Below, piece by piece: positions 42,701-52,015 of a stretch of 64,000 nucleotides of DNA. Source of the DNA: Camarhynchus parvulus (Eukaryota > Chordata > Aves > Passeriformes > Thraupidae); NCBI RefSeq assembly GCF_901933205.1, contig NC_044574.1, forward strand, positions 45,231,609-45,295,608, in the 5' to 3' direction. The position numbers were made by a program, and so were the translations under genes. The notes beneath the pieces were generated by a model. That model had not been told where the DNA came from, did no database searches, and worked only from the letters and a program-made list of their open reading frames with translations. How positions within the stretch are numbered: the stretch's first letter is position 1; each line of letters opens with the position of its first letter.

Positions 42701-43735
42701 CTCCAGTATAAATATCATTGTAGTAGCACTAATGCAAGCTTTTAAAATTTAGTTTTAAAATAAATATTAAACACAAAATCAAGAAAGACACAATGCACAG
42801 ATGATAGACAAGTAAAAAAACCCAAAGAATGATGAACACAGTTAAACAGTCATCCCATTTAATCCTAAAAGGTTTTGGCTAATTTATCTACAAGGATGGT
42901 AAGCCTGACAAGACAGGTTAATTGTTAAACTCCTAGCCTGGTGCATGCTTTTACTGAATCTGTGTTTTGGGAAAAATATTTGTAGTAGCTATGTTCATAT
43001 TAACAAGTAGAGTTGATCAGTAGGAAAAGACTCAAAGGGAGACAGCTAGTTATGAGGATCCCACATTCACACTAGTCACTTTTGGAACTGTGTTCTCCCA
43101 TACCCTTCTCCCTAAATGCTCTGGACTAGCCCTTGTTTAGTCCATTTGTAACTGGATTTCAGATCAATAAAATGTGCTCCAAAGCCAATATGGCACGAAC
43201 CAGAACAGAGAAAGTAAGGTCCATCAGGAAGCTGACCTCAAAAGCACATCCCAGTGCTGCCTGCACCAGAAATCCTGTGTGCCCCAATGACCCTACGAAG
43301 CTGGGAAGGTTGAGGGGCATTTCAAGAAGCTCAGGGCATTCACCACAGTCGACACGTTCAAGAGAACAGTAGCAAACTTCCGCGTAAGCATCTAAGTAAA
43401 GCAATTGCTTTCACATTCTTACCGTAAGTAAATGTTTTGGTACCACTCACGTCGGAAACAGTATTATTCTCACTTCTCCAGTGCAGGGACACTTTATCTG
43501 AGGCATTTTCTCTAAAAGAAGAGACACTGTGTTACCTTTATTGGGCGAGGACTCTGCCCCCAAAACGCGGGCCCCTTACCGCGACTCCCTCTCCCCGGAT
43601 CCCTCCGTCCGCCGCCCTGCCCAGCCGCGGGGCACGGCGGCACCCAGGGCTGCGGAGGGAGCCTCCCCTGCCGGCTCACCTGGCGATGAGCGGCCGCACT
43701 CGCACGCACACCGTGACGGCGCCCTCGTCCGCCAT
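5855..43735 (-). CDS. CENPE: CENPE, kinetochore kinesin CENP-E (complete, 46 coding exons)
   Basis: CENP-E is a plus-end-directed mitotic kinesin (kinesin-7) that binds the outer kinetochore, carries polar chromosomes to the spindle equator and supports checkpoint signalling. The gene runs from an ATG at 43735 to a TAA at 6704-6706. My 46 coding exons total 7,281 nt (2,426 residues), shorter than the roughly 2,700 of human CENP-E. Layout: kinesin motor (about residues 1-335), neck, very long coiled coil (about 380-2200) and a kinetochore/microtubule-binding tail. Phases agree at all 45 junctions, with GT-AG sites throughout except one GC donor. The whole protein follows human CENP-E as I recall it, including [10 protein letters not shown] near the C-terminus. 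It is unusual for an internal exon duplication covering 27% of the protein. Exon positions are given in the part-by-part entries. Confidence 0.95.
6704..16363 (-). CDS. CENPE: CENPE exons 35-46: distal coiled coil and kinetochore-binding tail
   Basis: Exons: 16163-16363, 15936-16082, 14515-14727, 13156-13365, 12423-12632, 11128-11349, 10300-10503, 9605-9717, 9025-9122, 8303-8462, 7622-7884, 6704-6801. They encode residues 1715-2426. Landmarks are [65 protein letters not shown] and [10 protein letters not shown], each with a clear counterpart in human CENP-E as I recall it. In human CENP-E this region holds the kinetochore-targeting and second microtubule-binding parts. The protein ends PDCSTQ, so its last four residues (CSTQ) form a CaaX-like box matching the human CKTQ farnesylation site. 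Two exon starts were chosen by phase among nearby AGs: 13365 and 12632. Confidence 0.92.
14995..15690 (+). mobile_element. CR1 LINE 3' fragment
   Basis: About 690 bases match the end of avian CR1 in plus orientation. Recognisable pieces include TGGCCAAGAAGGCTAAGGGC, GTCTGGAGCACAAGTCCTGT, GGAACAGGCTGCCCAGG and a terminal CTTCCAACCTAAATGATTCT. The reverse-transcriptase reading frame is decayed; the open frames here are short pieces of that ORF. It lies in the intron between CENPE exons 36 and 37, antisense to the gene. Confidence 0.9.
17248..24196 (-). CDS. CENPE: CENPE exons 26-34: tandemly duplicated coiled-coil exons
   Basis: In transcript order the modules are D2 23987-24196, C2 23150-23425, B2 22880-23038, A3 21867-22097, D1 21130-21339, C1 19940-20215, B1 19670-19828, A2 18666-18896, A1 17248-17478. 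Lengths are D 210, C 276, B 159 and A 231 nt. All begin and end in phase 0, so whole units can be added or lost without breaking the frame. They encode residues 1054-1714. B1/B2 and C1/C2 are identical in protein. D1/D2 differ at one residue (EEMKI then I or V). The three A copies differ at single sites (AEYS or AEYG; LKDS or LKDG). A, D and exon 35 also resemble each other (LTE...DQLLAEK pattern), as do B and exon 25. This points to an older layer of module duplication. The product is continuous coiled coil. Confidence 0.9.
18233..18287 (-). pseudogene. Truncated, frameshifted relic of CENPE module B
   Basis: This 55-base piece matches the donor-side third of module B (compare 19670-19723). 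It keeps the GTCAGA-type donor but has a one-base insertion (GCAGGCTC instead of GCAGCTC on the plus strand) and a few substitutions. The module's acceptor and first two thirds are missing. Homology breaks at AGAGC, a short stretch also present in intact B and at the unit-boundary landmark, so it marks the junction between units 1 and 2. It cannot be spliced as a normal exon. Confidence 0.8.
20666..20747. repeat. TA/TG/CA microsatellite
   Basis: Alternating TATATA, TGTGTG and CACACA runs lie in the unit 2 intron between modules D and C. No such run is present at the equivalent place in unit 3, so it contributes to the intron divergence between the copies. Confidence 0.85.
24685..34449 (-). 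CDS. CENPE: CENPE exons 13-25: proximal coiled coil
   Basis: Exons: 34291-34449, 33805-33949, 32736-32830, 32365-32421, 32117-32284, 30040-30114, 29668-29790, 29178-29312, 28403-28580, 27793-27947, 26106-26420, 24988-25299, 24685-24843. They encode residues 362-1053. Landmarks shared with remembered human CENP-E are [20 protein letters not shown], the basic [15 protein letters not shown] block, [15 protein letters not shown] and [10 protein letters not shown]. From exon 16 on, composition is heptad-like and rich in E, K, Q and L, fitting the extended coiled-coil stalk. Exon 20 ends in a GC donor. Exons 24 and 25 (104 and 53 codons) look like older relatives of the C and B modules of the duplicated array that follows. 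Confidence 0.9.
30871..30897 (-). CDS. CENPE: Candidate CENPE microexon (27 nt)
   Basis: Between exons 17 and 18 the minus strand has a T-rich stretch ending TTTTTTTGCAG. Exactly 27 open bases follow (encoding ISEDSLTVN), then a GTAAGC donor. The insert would be phase 0 at both ends, so including it adds nine residues between DHE and IQLMHE without changing the frame. I recall no counterpart in human CENP-E. It may be an alternative exon, a lineage-specific exon or a chance decoy. It is not counted in the 2,426-residue model. Confidence 0.35.
33757..33800 (-). mobile_element. Short CR1 3' tail next to a CENPE donor
   Basis: About 44 bases read on the plus strand as the reverse complement of a CR1 3' end (TAGAATGATCTGGGTTGGAA, then GGACCTCAACGACCATGTAG). 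It ends a few bases from the 33805 end of CENPE exon 14, so the exon's donor region abuts the insertion. The match is short and diverged. Confidence 0.6.
35547..43735 (-). CDS. CENPE: CENPE exons 1-12: kinesin motor domain and neck
   Basis: Exons: 43680-43735, 43423-43511, 42494-42583, 42297-42415, 40433-40552, 39449-39530, 39198-39265, 39055-39126, 37517-37568, 36621-36708, 36315-36441, 35547-35666. They encode residues 1-361. The start reads [19 protein letters not shown], the usual kinesin beta-1 strand. The P-loop GQTASGKT is at 85-92 and binds ATP phosphates. Switch I NEHSSRSH is at 196-203 and switch II DLAGSE at 236-241. [17 protein letters not shown] and [15 protein letters not shown] follow, as expected for the alpha-4 to alpha-6 end of the motor. 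NTPKVNEV begins the neck linker. All nucleotide-contact motifs look intact, so the motor should be active. Exon 11 starts at the acceptor 15 bases upstream of an alternative AG (at 36427-36428) because only that choice restores FINYRDSK and the phase. Confidence 0.95.
41342..41978 (-). mobile_element. Solo LTR of an endogenous retrovirus with 6-bp target duplication
   Basis: The LTR is 41348-41972 (625 bp). It begins TGTCGGGATC and ends GGATCCTGACA on the plus strand, so both termini are TGTC/GACA. Identical AGTCCC hexamers flank it at 41342-41347 and 41973-41978. No gag, pol or env lies inside, so it is a recombined solo LTR. On the minus strand an AATAAA occurs at 41460-41465, about 110 bases before that strand's 3' end, giving the likely orientation (same sense as CENPE). 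A 6-bp duplication is typical of the ERVK-like (alpha/beta) group. It sits in the intron between CENPE exons 4 and 5. Confidence 0.85.
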
Positions 43736-43985
43736 GCCCGCCCGGGACGGGAGCAGCGGGGCCGGGACGGGAGCAGCGGAGCCGGGACAAGGGATGGAGC
43801 CGGGAGTGCCCGCCCCAACCGCCGCCGAAATTTGAACTGCGCCCGCAGCCGCTCCCTATTGGCCGCGAGGGACGCACGCCGTGCATGGAGCGCACCACTC
43901 GCACGAGCTGGCGGGGAGGCGTGGGGAGCCCGGATGGCAGCGGCCGGGGAAACGAACGCGATACTGACGGCCACAGCTGCCGGTC
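43736..43985 (-). promoter_or_regulatory. CENPE: CENPE CpG-rich promoter with CHR-like and CCAAT motifs
   Basis: The 250 bases upstream of the CENPE ATG are strongly CpG-rich. TTTGAA at 43831-43836 follows a GC-rich CGCCG by three to four bases, as in CDE/CHR tandem elements of G2/M genes. An inverted CCAAT (ATTGG, 43858-43862) lies about 22 bases away, a spacing like that of NF-Y sites paired with CHRs. CENPE is a known G2/M-phase gene in mammals, so DREAM/MuvB and NF-Y control is a reasonable inference. The transcription start is not directly visible. Confidence 0.55.
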
Positions 43986-44400
43986 TTTAAACAGCCCCAG
44001 GCACGGTGACTGCGCCGCCTCCCTGGGCAGCCGTTCCAATGCTGAGAGCCCTTTCCATTAATGATTTTTTCCTAATATGCCATGTGAACCTCCCTTGGTG
44101 CAACCTGAGGCTGCTTCCTCTTGTCGCTTGTGACTGGGGGGAAGAGGCCAACCCCCACCCGGCTACACCCTGCCGTCAGGCACTTGTATACAGGGATGCG
44201 TTCTCCCCCGAGCCTCTTTTCCTCCAGGCTCAACACCCCCAGCTCCCCCAGCCGCTCCTCACAGGAGTCGTGCTCCAGACCCTTGCCCGGCTCCACTGCC
44301 CTTCTCTGGATGCGATCGAGCATCCCCATGTCTCTTGCAGCGAGGGGCCGAGAACTGAGCACAGGATTGGAGGTGCAGCCCCCAGTGCCAGTGATGAGCG
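43986..44400 (-). mobile_element. CR1 LINE fragment between the RSPH gene and CENPE
   Basis: Read on the minus strand this contains AGGGTCTGGAGCACGACTCC, CTGTATACAAGTGCCTGACG, CCAAGGGAGGTTCACATGGC and TTGGAACGGCTGCCCAGGGA, all characteristic of the CR1 3' region. It ends (3' side) without the usual ATTCTATG tail, so it is truncated or diverged there. It fills most of the gap between the RSPH polyadenylation site and the CENPE promoter. Confidence 0.88.
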
Positions 44401-44489
44401 GTTTCACTGCCGTGCACTGAGCCCCCAGTGCCTCAATAAGCTGCCCACTGACTCTGAACAGTACGCTTTTACACATAAGAGCGACACTG

Positions 44490-44830
44490 TCATGGGATTT
44501 TAAAAAAGATTTATTTAAGTAAAATGTATTGAAGTAAGGGCTAGAAAAACAGTGTGAGCATCTTGTGGGTGGTAGTTCATAGTTCAAAGCAACATCATTT
44601 TAGGAAGCAGACTATGTTTGCTTAGTCAAACAAACAGAAAAAGCCTTCATGACGGTGTGGACAGGTTTGAGGGGTGGGAAAGGAGAGAAAGATAGCTGCA
44701 AAGAAAAGCCTACAAAAATCAAAAAAGAAGGCACAATAAAAAAATAATTTGAGGTCAGCAAAAAAATTACTACATTACGAAAACGCTTTTTATGTTCAAA
44801 CTTTTAAAACAATCTGTTTTCTTCCATATT
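44490..44830 (-). terminator. 3' UTR and polyadenylation signal of the radial spoke gene
   Basis: A canonical AATAAA lies on the minus strand at 44510-44515, about 315 bases past the stop. Cleavage should fall near 44490-44500, immediately before the CR1 fragment. That leaves roughly 750 bases between this transcript's end and the CENPE start codon. Confidence 0.7.
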
Positions 44831-47800
44831 TCAATCATCTTCCCCTTCCTCTTCTTCCTCTTCCTCAGCTTCAGCTAAGGCTTCTTCCTGCGCAGCCTTG
44901 AAAGCTAGCTCCTCTTCCACAGTGGGGTCTGCTGCCTCAGTGATTCCTGGCTCACTGGGGAATTCTGCTTCTGCTGGTGGGGGCAGTGCAGGACTGTGGC
45001 TTTCTGGACTGTATTTGTGACCCCACCCAAAGTAGATGTTCTCAAATTTCCTGAGAAAGAGAAGTGAAAGATCACATATTCACCCCCTGGCAAAATATTA
45101 GCAGAGAGACTGTCAGGCATCCTTACTGTGCTGTGCAAGAAGTCGCTGTGGTGCAGATATCTTACAGCAGAAGAATTTTAAACAAAGCACCTCTTTTTAA
45201 CTGCCCTAATGGTTATTAACACATCTTCTGTTTAAAATTATGAAGTGTCACTGCACAGCACTGCAGTACAGTGTAGTGGAATGACTGTGTAGTGGAAATC
45301 TACATAACCACGTGTAGTGCAAACAAACATTAGAACCACAGAATGTAGCTGGTTTCGTAAAAAGTCCCACAAACACAAGAGTATGTGTTTTAAATCAAGG
45401 ACGGTGCTCAAATACTAATTCAGCATTTACATCCATTAACTTTATGCCAGCCTTCCCAATGATTATTTGTTTTCAGTCTTAAATACCTATTTACTGTTGC
45501 TGTGCATATTTAAGTGGCCTTCTCCATCAGTCTCTGGAATAGCTGGAACTCAGTCAATGAATTAATAATAAAGTAACTCTGCCTGCATTAGAGAGGCACC
45601 TGTGTGTAGCACATACAGTCAGTGTTGTAACTATGTCAGGTGGACTCTCACCTGCCAGATGCAAAGGCATAAGCTCCAGGCCATCGGTTAGACTGCAGGA
45701 TTGCAATTGAATATTCTGGGATCAGGTTTGTAGAAGCCTGAGCTGTCCAAGCAGGGATGTTTTTCATGCCTGGAGACAGCCAAACACACACTGTCTATGA
45801 ATAAATGAACTTGATGAGCCTCTACAAAATACTTAAGACTGAGCTACAAGACTTGCACAGAATTCAAGCAAAGTTTATGTTAAGTTGCACGACAGAAAGA
45901 GGCAGAAGTCAGAAACACAAAGTGTAGGCACTATTTTCCAACAGGTGGTTTGCATGAGTGGGTAGGTAGCACAGGAATGCTGATAGACCCCCCCACATAC
46001 AGAAAAAATTCAGTAGCACTCACCCCTGGGTCTTTTGTCAAGGACTTTTTATCACTTACAGATAAATTGTATAGCTATATTTCACCTTGATTAAAGAATG
46101 GAGAGTAGAAAAATAATTAAATATTGATGTAATCTAATATTGAGACTCCCTTATTCCCGTGATTTGCTGTAGTGATATGCTAAAAGATCTAAATTCTTAT
46201 ACAAGTAATGTATATCACTGTATGTGTGTACATATTAATTATTCTATTTACTTACACATAAACATACATTTTTCTTTTTTCCTAAAAAGATGAGATAAAA
46301 ATAGCTGAGTGTATTTCATGTAGTAAGCTGTTTTGAACTTGCAATAACATGACAAGTCTAAATTATTTTTTCCTTTTAATTCCAACAAGATGGTTACCTA
46401 GTAAACCTGATTATTTCAGCTTTAATGTCAATACTATTAACCATTTTGCTTTTGATTGATTTTGTAAAAGAACAAGTTTACCCTACAGAGGCAAAGTATA
46501 TTCCTCCAAGAAGTGTCAGAGTTTAACTTCAAATATTTACTGCTAAATGACAACATTCCTAGTGACTCTCTATCATAAACTTCATATTCCATGAAGAATA
46601 CCTTCATCTTCAGAGATCAGAGTAAGAAGGGGTTGTCCTGTTTCTTCCTGGTGCTCTCCTTCCTCCTCCTCTTCCTCCTCTTCACCTTCTTCTTCATCTT
46701 CCTCTGATTTTTGAGCAGGATTAATCCAAACACAGCGACCCTATAATGGATGTGGAGAAGTAATAAATACATGTAACATTCATTGAGAGAATACAAGTTA
46801 AAACTAGTTAAAACAATTGGCTCAGACTCACACACAGTTAAGGGATAGGGAGAAGAAAAATATGTATTCCATAACTGGAATATTGTTAACAAAATATTGT
46901 ATCCTCTTGGCAGAATGTTCCCCTCATTCATTCCTGCTTACTGTTTGAGAATAACCTTATACCTCTGTCATCAGCTTTTTGTCATTTTGTATTCTTCAGT
47001 TCCTGGCCAGTTTGGTTTATATCCTTGCTAGATTACTAGTTACTGCAAACTATGGACTTATTCCTTCTTTTTAAAATATGCCTTGTTATTTGGCTACCAG
47101 TCAGAGGAATGTAACAAAATGTTCTTAAGATTCTACTGTATACTAATTTTATTTTTTGTAACTAGTGTTTTGCTGGTAGTAAGTTTAAATCTTATTTCCT
47201 ATAATTTGCTGTTATTTTACACTAGCATTCTTGAATTGGCAGACTGGCCATTAAATCATCCAGCAATAAAAACCAAATTAGTAATACCTCTTTCTAGCAC
47301 AAGTCTGATAGAACATGTTTTAAAGTTTTTTTCATTAAAATGTTTCACAGCAGAAAGTATAAAACAAAAAATTAACCAGAGGAAAACACCATGTAAGTTT
47401 CATTTAGCATAAAACCATAAGCTGTCTGGGTTTTAGCATCCAAGAAAAGAGAATTTTAAACATTTTAATCAAATAAGGATCTCAAAGCAGAAAACCTAAT
47501 ACAGAAGATTGCAAGAAATGATTGTTATCTATCAGGGCCTAGCTCCATACTGTTATTTAAAGACAGGTTTCAATCTCAAGAACACATCACTGGAAAAAGT
47601 ACTAAACCTAGAAGGTTCCTAAATATATATATATATACACATATACACACATAAAAAGAGATGGTATATGTAAATACATACAAGATATTTACGTATTATA
47701 TAACATGTATATATGTTTTATATATATATGTGTTATATGTTATATAACATATAAAAGTACATGTTTTATGTGTAAGATATTTTGGTATTATATATGATAT

Positions 47801-50800
47801 AAAATGCATTTTATATATAAAAATCTTTCAATCCAACACCACTTCTGGTGAATAGTTTGCATGTGCAGGTGAGGAGTGTCACTCACAATCTGTTACCCCA
47901 CAAGCACTGCAGTGTGAGTGGCATCCAAGGCCCATGTGAGCTATGCTGGCACACACCTGCTTTAGAATGCCCTTGACATGGTGTGCCCACATGGCCAGGG
48001 ACTCCACCATTTCAGCCACAGGAGGAGGCTCAAACTCAGGGTTTTCTTCATATGTATCTCCTCCTTCTTCTTCTTCTTCATCCTCTGGAAACTGGTAAAA
48101 TCCAGTGGGAGAGACGTGGGTTCCTGCTGAGATCCGCGCTATCTGTGCGCGCAGGTAATTGGCCTCATTTCCAGGAAAAGGAGGGAAGCTCACAATAGGA
48201 GCATCCAAGCGACCAGTGAAGAACTTCTTGATTTGCCTGGCACAGACAATCTGGGCTGGTGTCACTGGAGGCAACTTCACCCAGGGTTTGCCCGGCTCAT
48301 TACAGACAAAATAGACATATTTATTCGCCCCAGTCCCATTTGCTTCTTTTGGGATCTCAGGTGGGGGTTTATAGGTGGACTTTGGTGGTTCAGGTTCTTT
48401 TTCTTTCTGTTCCTCTTCTTCCTCACCCTCACCCATCTCTTTCTCTTCCTCTGCAACAGTTTCCTCTTCTTCCTCTTCTCTTTCCTCCTCCTCTTCCCCT
48501 TCCCGTAACTGTACTTCAGCTATAATATAGTTCATTTCCAGGCCCAAAATTTTGCCCCAGAAGCGACAGGTCTGGATTGGCTGAACACTAATTAGGTTTT
48601 TAAAGGCAAGGAATATATAATAGCATTCATCTTTGCTCAGGCCAATTCCAGCCTGTTCAAAATAAAAGGCTGTTTCCATCACATTTGGTAGAGCAGGCTC
48701 TCCCTAGGAAAGAAGATTCAGAGTTAGATAATTACATTTCAGTTTCCTGTAGTGCCACTCCTTATCTCAAAGTGCTTTGCAGACATTCATTCACTACTTT
48801 TTTTACTATCATTTAGAAAAATTAAAAGTCTTTTAGTGGTAAAGATGAGAAGATGAACAGCAGCTCTTAGAACATAGGATTTCAAAATTTAAACTCCTAA
48901 TTACTGCAAAACAAGGAAAGTCAGCATTCTTACACAAGATTTACAAGGGATTCAGTGCTAGGGCATGTCAGCTAAGGGGCCTTTGATGCCTGCAAACAGT
49001 GACACTGTGTTGCCTTGTGTTGTAGATAATACAACACAAGATTTTATATATTTAGGCACCAGAGTAACAACATTTCTCTGGGGTGAATGTTGCTTGGCAT
49101 ACAGCTCCCTGCAGTTTTTAAACCATTGCCCCCTCTCTTATCAGTGTCTATTGTAAGACTCCATCTGGCTTCAATGGAAGCAGAACTAGGCCAATAATTA
49201 AGTATTTCCAGTTGCTCTACCACCCATCTCTCATTTTATGGGGGCAGGTGATCATATAACACAGAGTTATTAGAAGTTGGACATGACAGGGTAGGGAATT
49301 TTGAAGAATTAGTGCTAGTTTCATATGGAATTTCTTTGGATCTGACAGGTTTCTTATAACAAAGCAAGAATGATAGGATTATGAAAAATTCAGAATTCCT
49401 TTCTGAAATACCCTACCTTTTTCCCATTTCAGCATCTTATACTGTTAATGTAAGATACATACCAGGCTATGGAAAAGATGAAGGACTATCTCTTGTGTGG
49501 TTGATATTTGTACTCTGCAATGGTAATTCATTTGAATATATACTGGTTAATTTCATATGAAAATCAGTATTTTGTTGAATGATTTCCCTTGGCTATTATA
49601 ATTCTTATTTATATTCTTTCATTTCTTATTATAAGATTTCTCATTTTTCCTTGGGACAAATGCTTCTGCATATAAGCAACTGAATAATCAAAAATCCTAT
49701 TTTAAGAAGTGGCTTTTCAATTGTATTAGTTGTCCATTAAAAACCTATTTTGTTTTAGTTGGAGAAGGACAGACTGGAACCGCACCAGGAGCTGGAAGAA
49801 TCACAAAATTCTGCATTCTGCTATTTTACAGCAGCAGCAGTGCACAATATTGTCAAAGAATATGTCAATAAGGATATACCTCAAAGAAGAATGTACGTCA
49901 AAGAATATATCAAGAATTATGGTCACTTTAGGTAAAGAAACCTTCCTTTTATAAAAAGAAATTAACTTGGATGCAATATTCTGTACTGAACTGGCATATG
50001 GGAGATGTTACAAACCTTACTTTCTGTTTATCACCTCTAGAACATCCCTGATAATAACAGTTCAGGATATTAGATTTACATCAGGAAAAAAATCTCAACT
50101 AAGCAACCAGATGGGTTTTTCTTCAGATCTAGACATGGGACGAGCTCAGCTGTGAAGAGGTTACATGGTGCTATGACTGCAATTATCTGTACGGTCAGGA
50201 GAGGCAGCACTACAGAAGAGGCCACAGCTTCCTCCCTTTCTCTTTCCCCTTCACACCACCCGCCCACCCCTTCCCTGGTATATTTGGTACCTGTTTCACT
50301 CCGATAATAACTCACCATCTCTTCATCTAGTTCTTCATGTTCTTCTTCTCCAGCTTCCTTGATGAACAAAGCTTTACACTTTTCTGCAGCTTCAAATGTT
50401 GGAGGGATCAGATGTTCGTCTCGAAGGGTGTCCATTTTTTTCCGAAACTGCGCCCACTTCACATCCTGGCTGATAGTCTCAATTATGTCTACTGTATTTG
50501 CGGGCTGTTCATCCAGGATCTTTGTTAGTATAGCAGCAAAATGATCATATCTGTCATATAAATGTAAATATTGTTGGCTTACTATGCAAAAGTCTTAGAA
50601 TATTATACTTTTAGTAAAAAAAGTAAAGGCTAATCATCTGGATCTTTGGAAAATCATTGGAACAGTTAGAAGAAAGGGGATCATGGAGCCTTGAGGCAAA
50701 TTAAGGTTAAAACTAGTCTGATTATACTTAAGAGCATTTCCATCCTCCATTTCTAGTATATACCCTTCCTGTCTATGAGCTGAATCTGAATTTAAACTTA

Positions 50801-51251
50801 TTCTCAATCATATAAACTTGTTTTTGAACTCTCTATAAAATTCCAATAGGGATTTTGTTTCTGAAAGATGTTGGACACTAGCATGCAAGTATCACTAGTC
50901 ATGAAATATTGCATGTATAACATTATCCCATTCTGTATGTACCTTCCTTTGTCCTTTTATGTTTCTTTCCACTCAATAGTTCCTACCCTATTTGATTGTA
51001 ATCCTTTTTCAGACTTACAAGTTCAGGCCAGATTTTGTGCTGGTCTTCAGTAAATAGGCTTTTGCATTCTTGATTGCCAGCATCCGGGCTTGTGCATCGG
51101 GAATCTCATCCTCATACGGGCTGTATCCGGGCTGGTCAAGACCATAACCCGGTTCGTGTGGCTGGTAAGGGCCATGCCCACCTTCATAGGCATCTTCAGG
51201 GTAGGCACTATGTGGTTCGTGTGAAGGGTCTGACTCTGGCGACGGATCCAT
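44490..51251 (-). CDS. RSPH4A/RSPH6A: Radial spoke head protein, RSPH4A/RSPH6A family (complete, 6 exons)
   Basis: RSPH4A/6A proteins form the head of the radial spoke in motile cilia and sperm flagella, relaying central-pair signals to dynein. Exons: 51019-51251, 50316-50550, 47957-48703, 46602-46740, 45652-45769, 44831-45050. Total 1,692 nt, 563 residues, phases agreeing at all five junctions. Conserved blocks are [82 protein letters not shown], [27 protein letters not shown] and [10 protein letters not shown]. Acidic E-rich linkers interrupt the conserved blocks and form the C-terminus. The N-terminus is shorter than in human relatives. From memory it shares some positions only with human RSPH4A (LEMNYI, NLIP) and others only with RSPH6A (NP after GRC.W, SPES, DPTVEEE), so I cannot place it on either branch. 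The stop is TGA at 44831-44833. Confidence 0.92.
47620..47825. repeat. AT-rich TATA/CATA microsatellite region
   Basis: Runs of TATATA with CACATA and ATATGT variants extend over about 200 bases in the intron between exons 3 and 4 of the radial spoke gene. The tract can form extended hairpins. Confidence 0.85.
49759..49931 (+). other. Orphan exon-like open block on the plus strand
   Basis: Inside intron 2 of the radial spoke gene, on the opposite strand, 57 codons stay open exactly between an acceptor (TTTTGTTTTAG) and a donor (TTTAG then GTAAAG). The frame is closed by TAG at the acceptor and TAA inside the donor. The encoded segment includes [20 protein letters not shown] and [20 protein letters not shown]. 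It is charged and helix-like and looks more protein-like than the surrounding random frames. I do not recognise it and found no partner exon, so it could be an exon of an unannotated nested gene, a decayed exon or chance. Confidence 0.35.
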
Positions 51252-51830
51252 GCTGTGCCGTGCCCCCGGTACCCTGGGAGCCTTGTCCCGGCGCGTCTCT
51301 GGCTGATGGCTGGTGCTGGCACCTGCAGCTGCTCAGCGCCTTGCGCTGCTGGCCCTGGGGGGCCGAGGCGCACAACGGGGCTCTGGGGCCGACACCGAGC
51401 TTGTCCTGCTGCCCGGGGCGGCCGGCGCGTCCCCTGCGCTCCTGTGCTCGGTGCGGGTCCTGGTGCGGCTGGGAGACGCTTCTCCTCAGCCCTAGCCTTA
51501 TCTCCCGCTATTCCCAGGGAGCCGGTCCCGGTTCCCACGTCTGGGGCTCAGGAGGGCGGCAGCCCGAGGCCGCGCTGGGCCGGGTGAGCAGTGTGGGAGC
51601 TGTGTCCGGAGCACAGGCGGGCTCGCTGCGGCCCTTCCCGCGGGCCGGCCTGGCCGGGGGCTCGCTGGGGGCCCGGGGTGCGGCCCGGCCCGGGGACTCC
51701 GCGCGGCCCCACAGCGGCAACGGCGGCGGCGGGCGGGGCGTCACCGGGGGAACGCGGCCGCGGGCAGGGAGGGCAGCCCAGTGGCCCGCCCCAGCTGCCG
51801 CGCCCCCTTCCAGAGGGCTTTTGAGCAGTT
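51252..51830. promoter_or_regulatory. CpG island at the 5' end of the radial spoke gene
   Basis: A GC- and CpG-dense block begins within exon 1 of the radial spoke gene and continues about 580 bases upstream. It is the expected promoter. Long open frames crossing it on both strands (for example 51074-51862 plus) reflect the low stop-codon density of GC-rich DNA; I give them no coding credit. Confidence 0.75.
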
Positions 51831-51896
51831 CTTCGCTACTTCCTCAGGGACCCAGGGGGTGATGGGGAAAGGAAGGTGCTTGAGCCTGGTCTGTAC

Positions 51897-52015
51897 GGGG
51901 TTCTGAGCAATCTGGTGTAGTCAATGGCGTCCCTGCTTATGGCATCAGGTTAGAAGTAGGTGATGGCTAATGTACCTTCCAACCCAAACCAGTCCTGTTC
52001 TGTGAAAGCATGAAA
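51897..52015 (+). mobile_element. CR1 3' tail fragment
   Basis: The stretch GAGCAATCTGGTGTAGTCAA, then GTCCCTGCTTATGGCATCAG and CCTTCCAACCCAAACCAGTC, matches the last hundred bases of an avian CR1 in plus orientation. The terminal repeats are degraded. Confidence 0.8.

Noticed and set aside
43437..44039. Several 130-175 codon open frames on both strands over the CENPE promoter
   Set aside because: All overlap the CpG-rich promoter, CENPE exons 1-2 or the CR1 fragment; they are by-products of GC content.
44072..44587. 171-codon minus-strand frame
   Set aside because: It is a decayed piece of CR1 coding sequence and not a host gene.
48233..48525. Leucine/phenylalanine-rich plus-strand frames resembling membrane segments
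   Set aside because: They are the antisense reading of the glutamate-rich linker in exon 3 of the radial spoke gene.
51074..51862. 262-codon plus-strand open frame across the CpG island upstream of the radial spoke gene
   Set aside because: It overlaps exon 1 of the radial spoke gene in antisense. GC-rich sequence has few stops, composition is dominated by A, G, P and R, and I see no motif or splice context.
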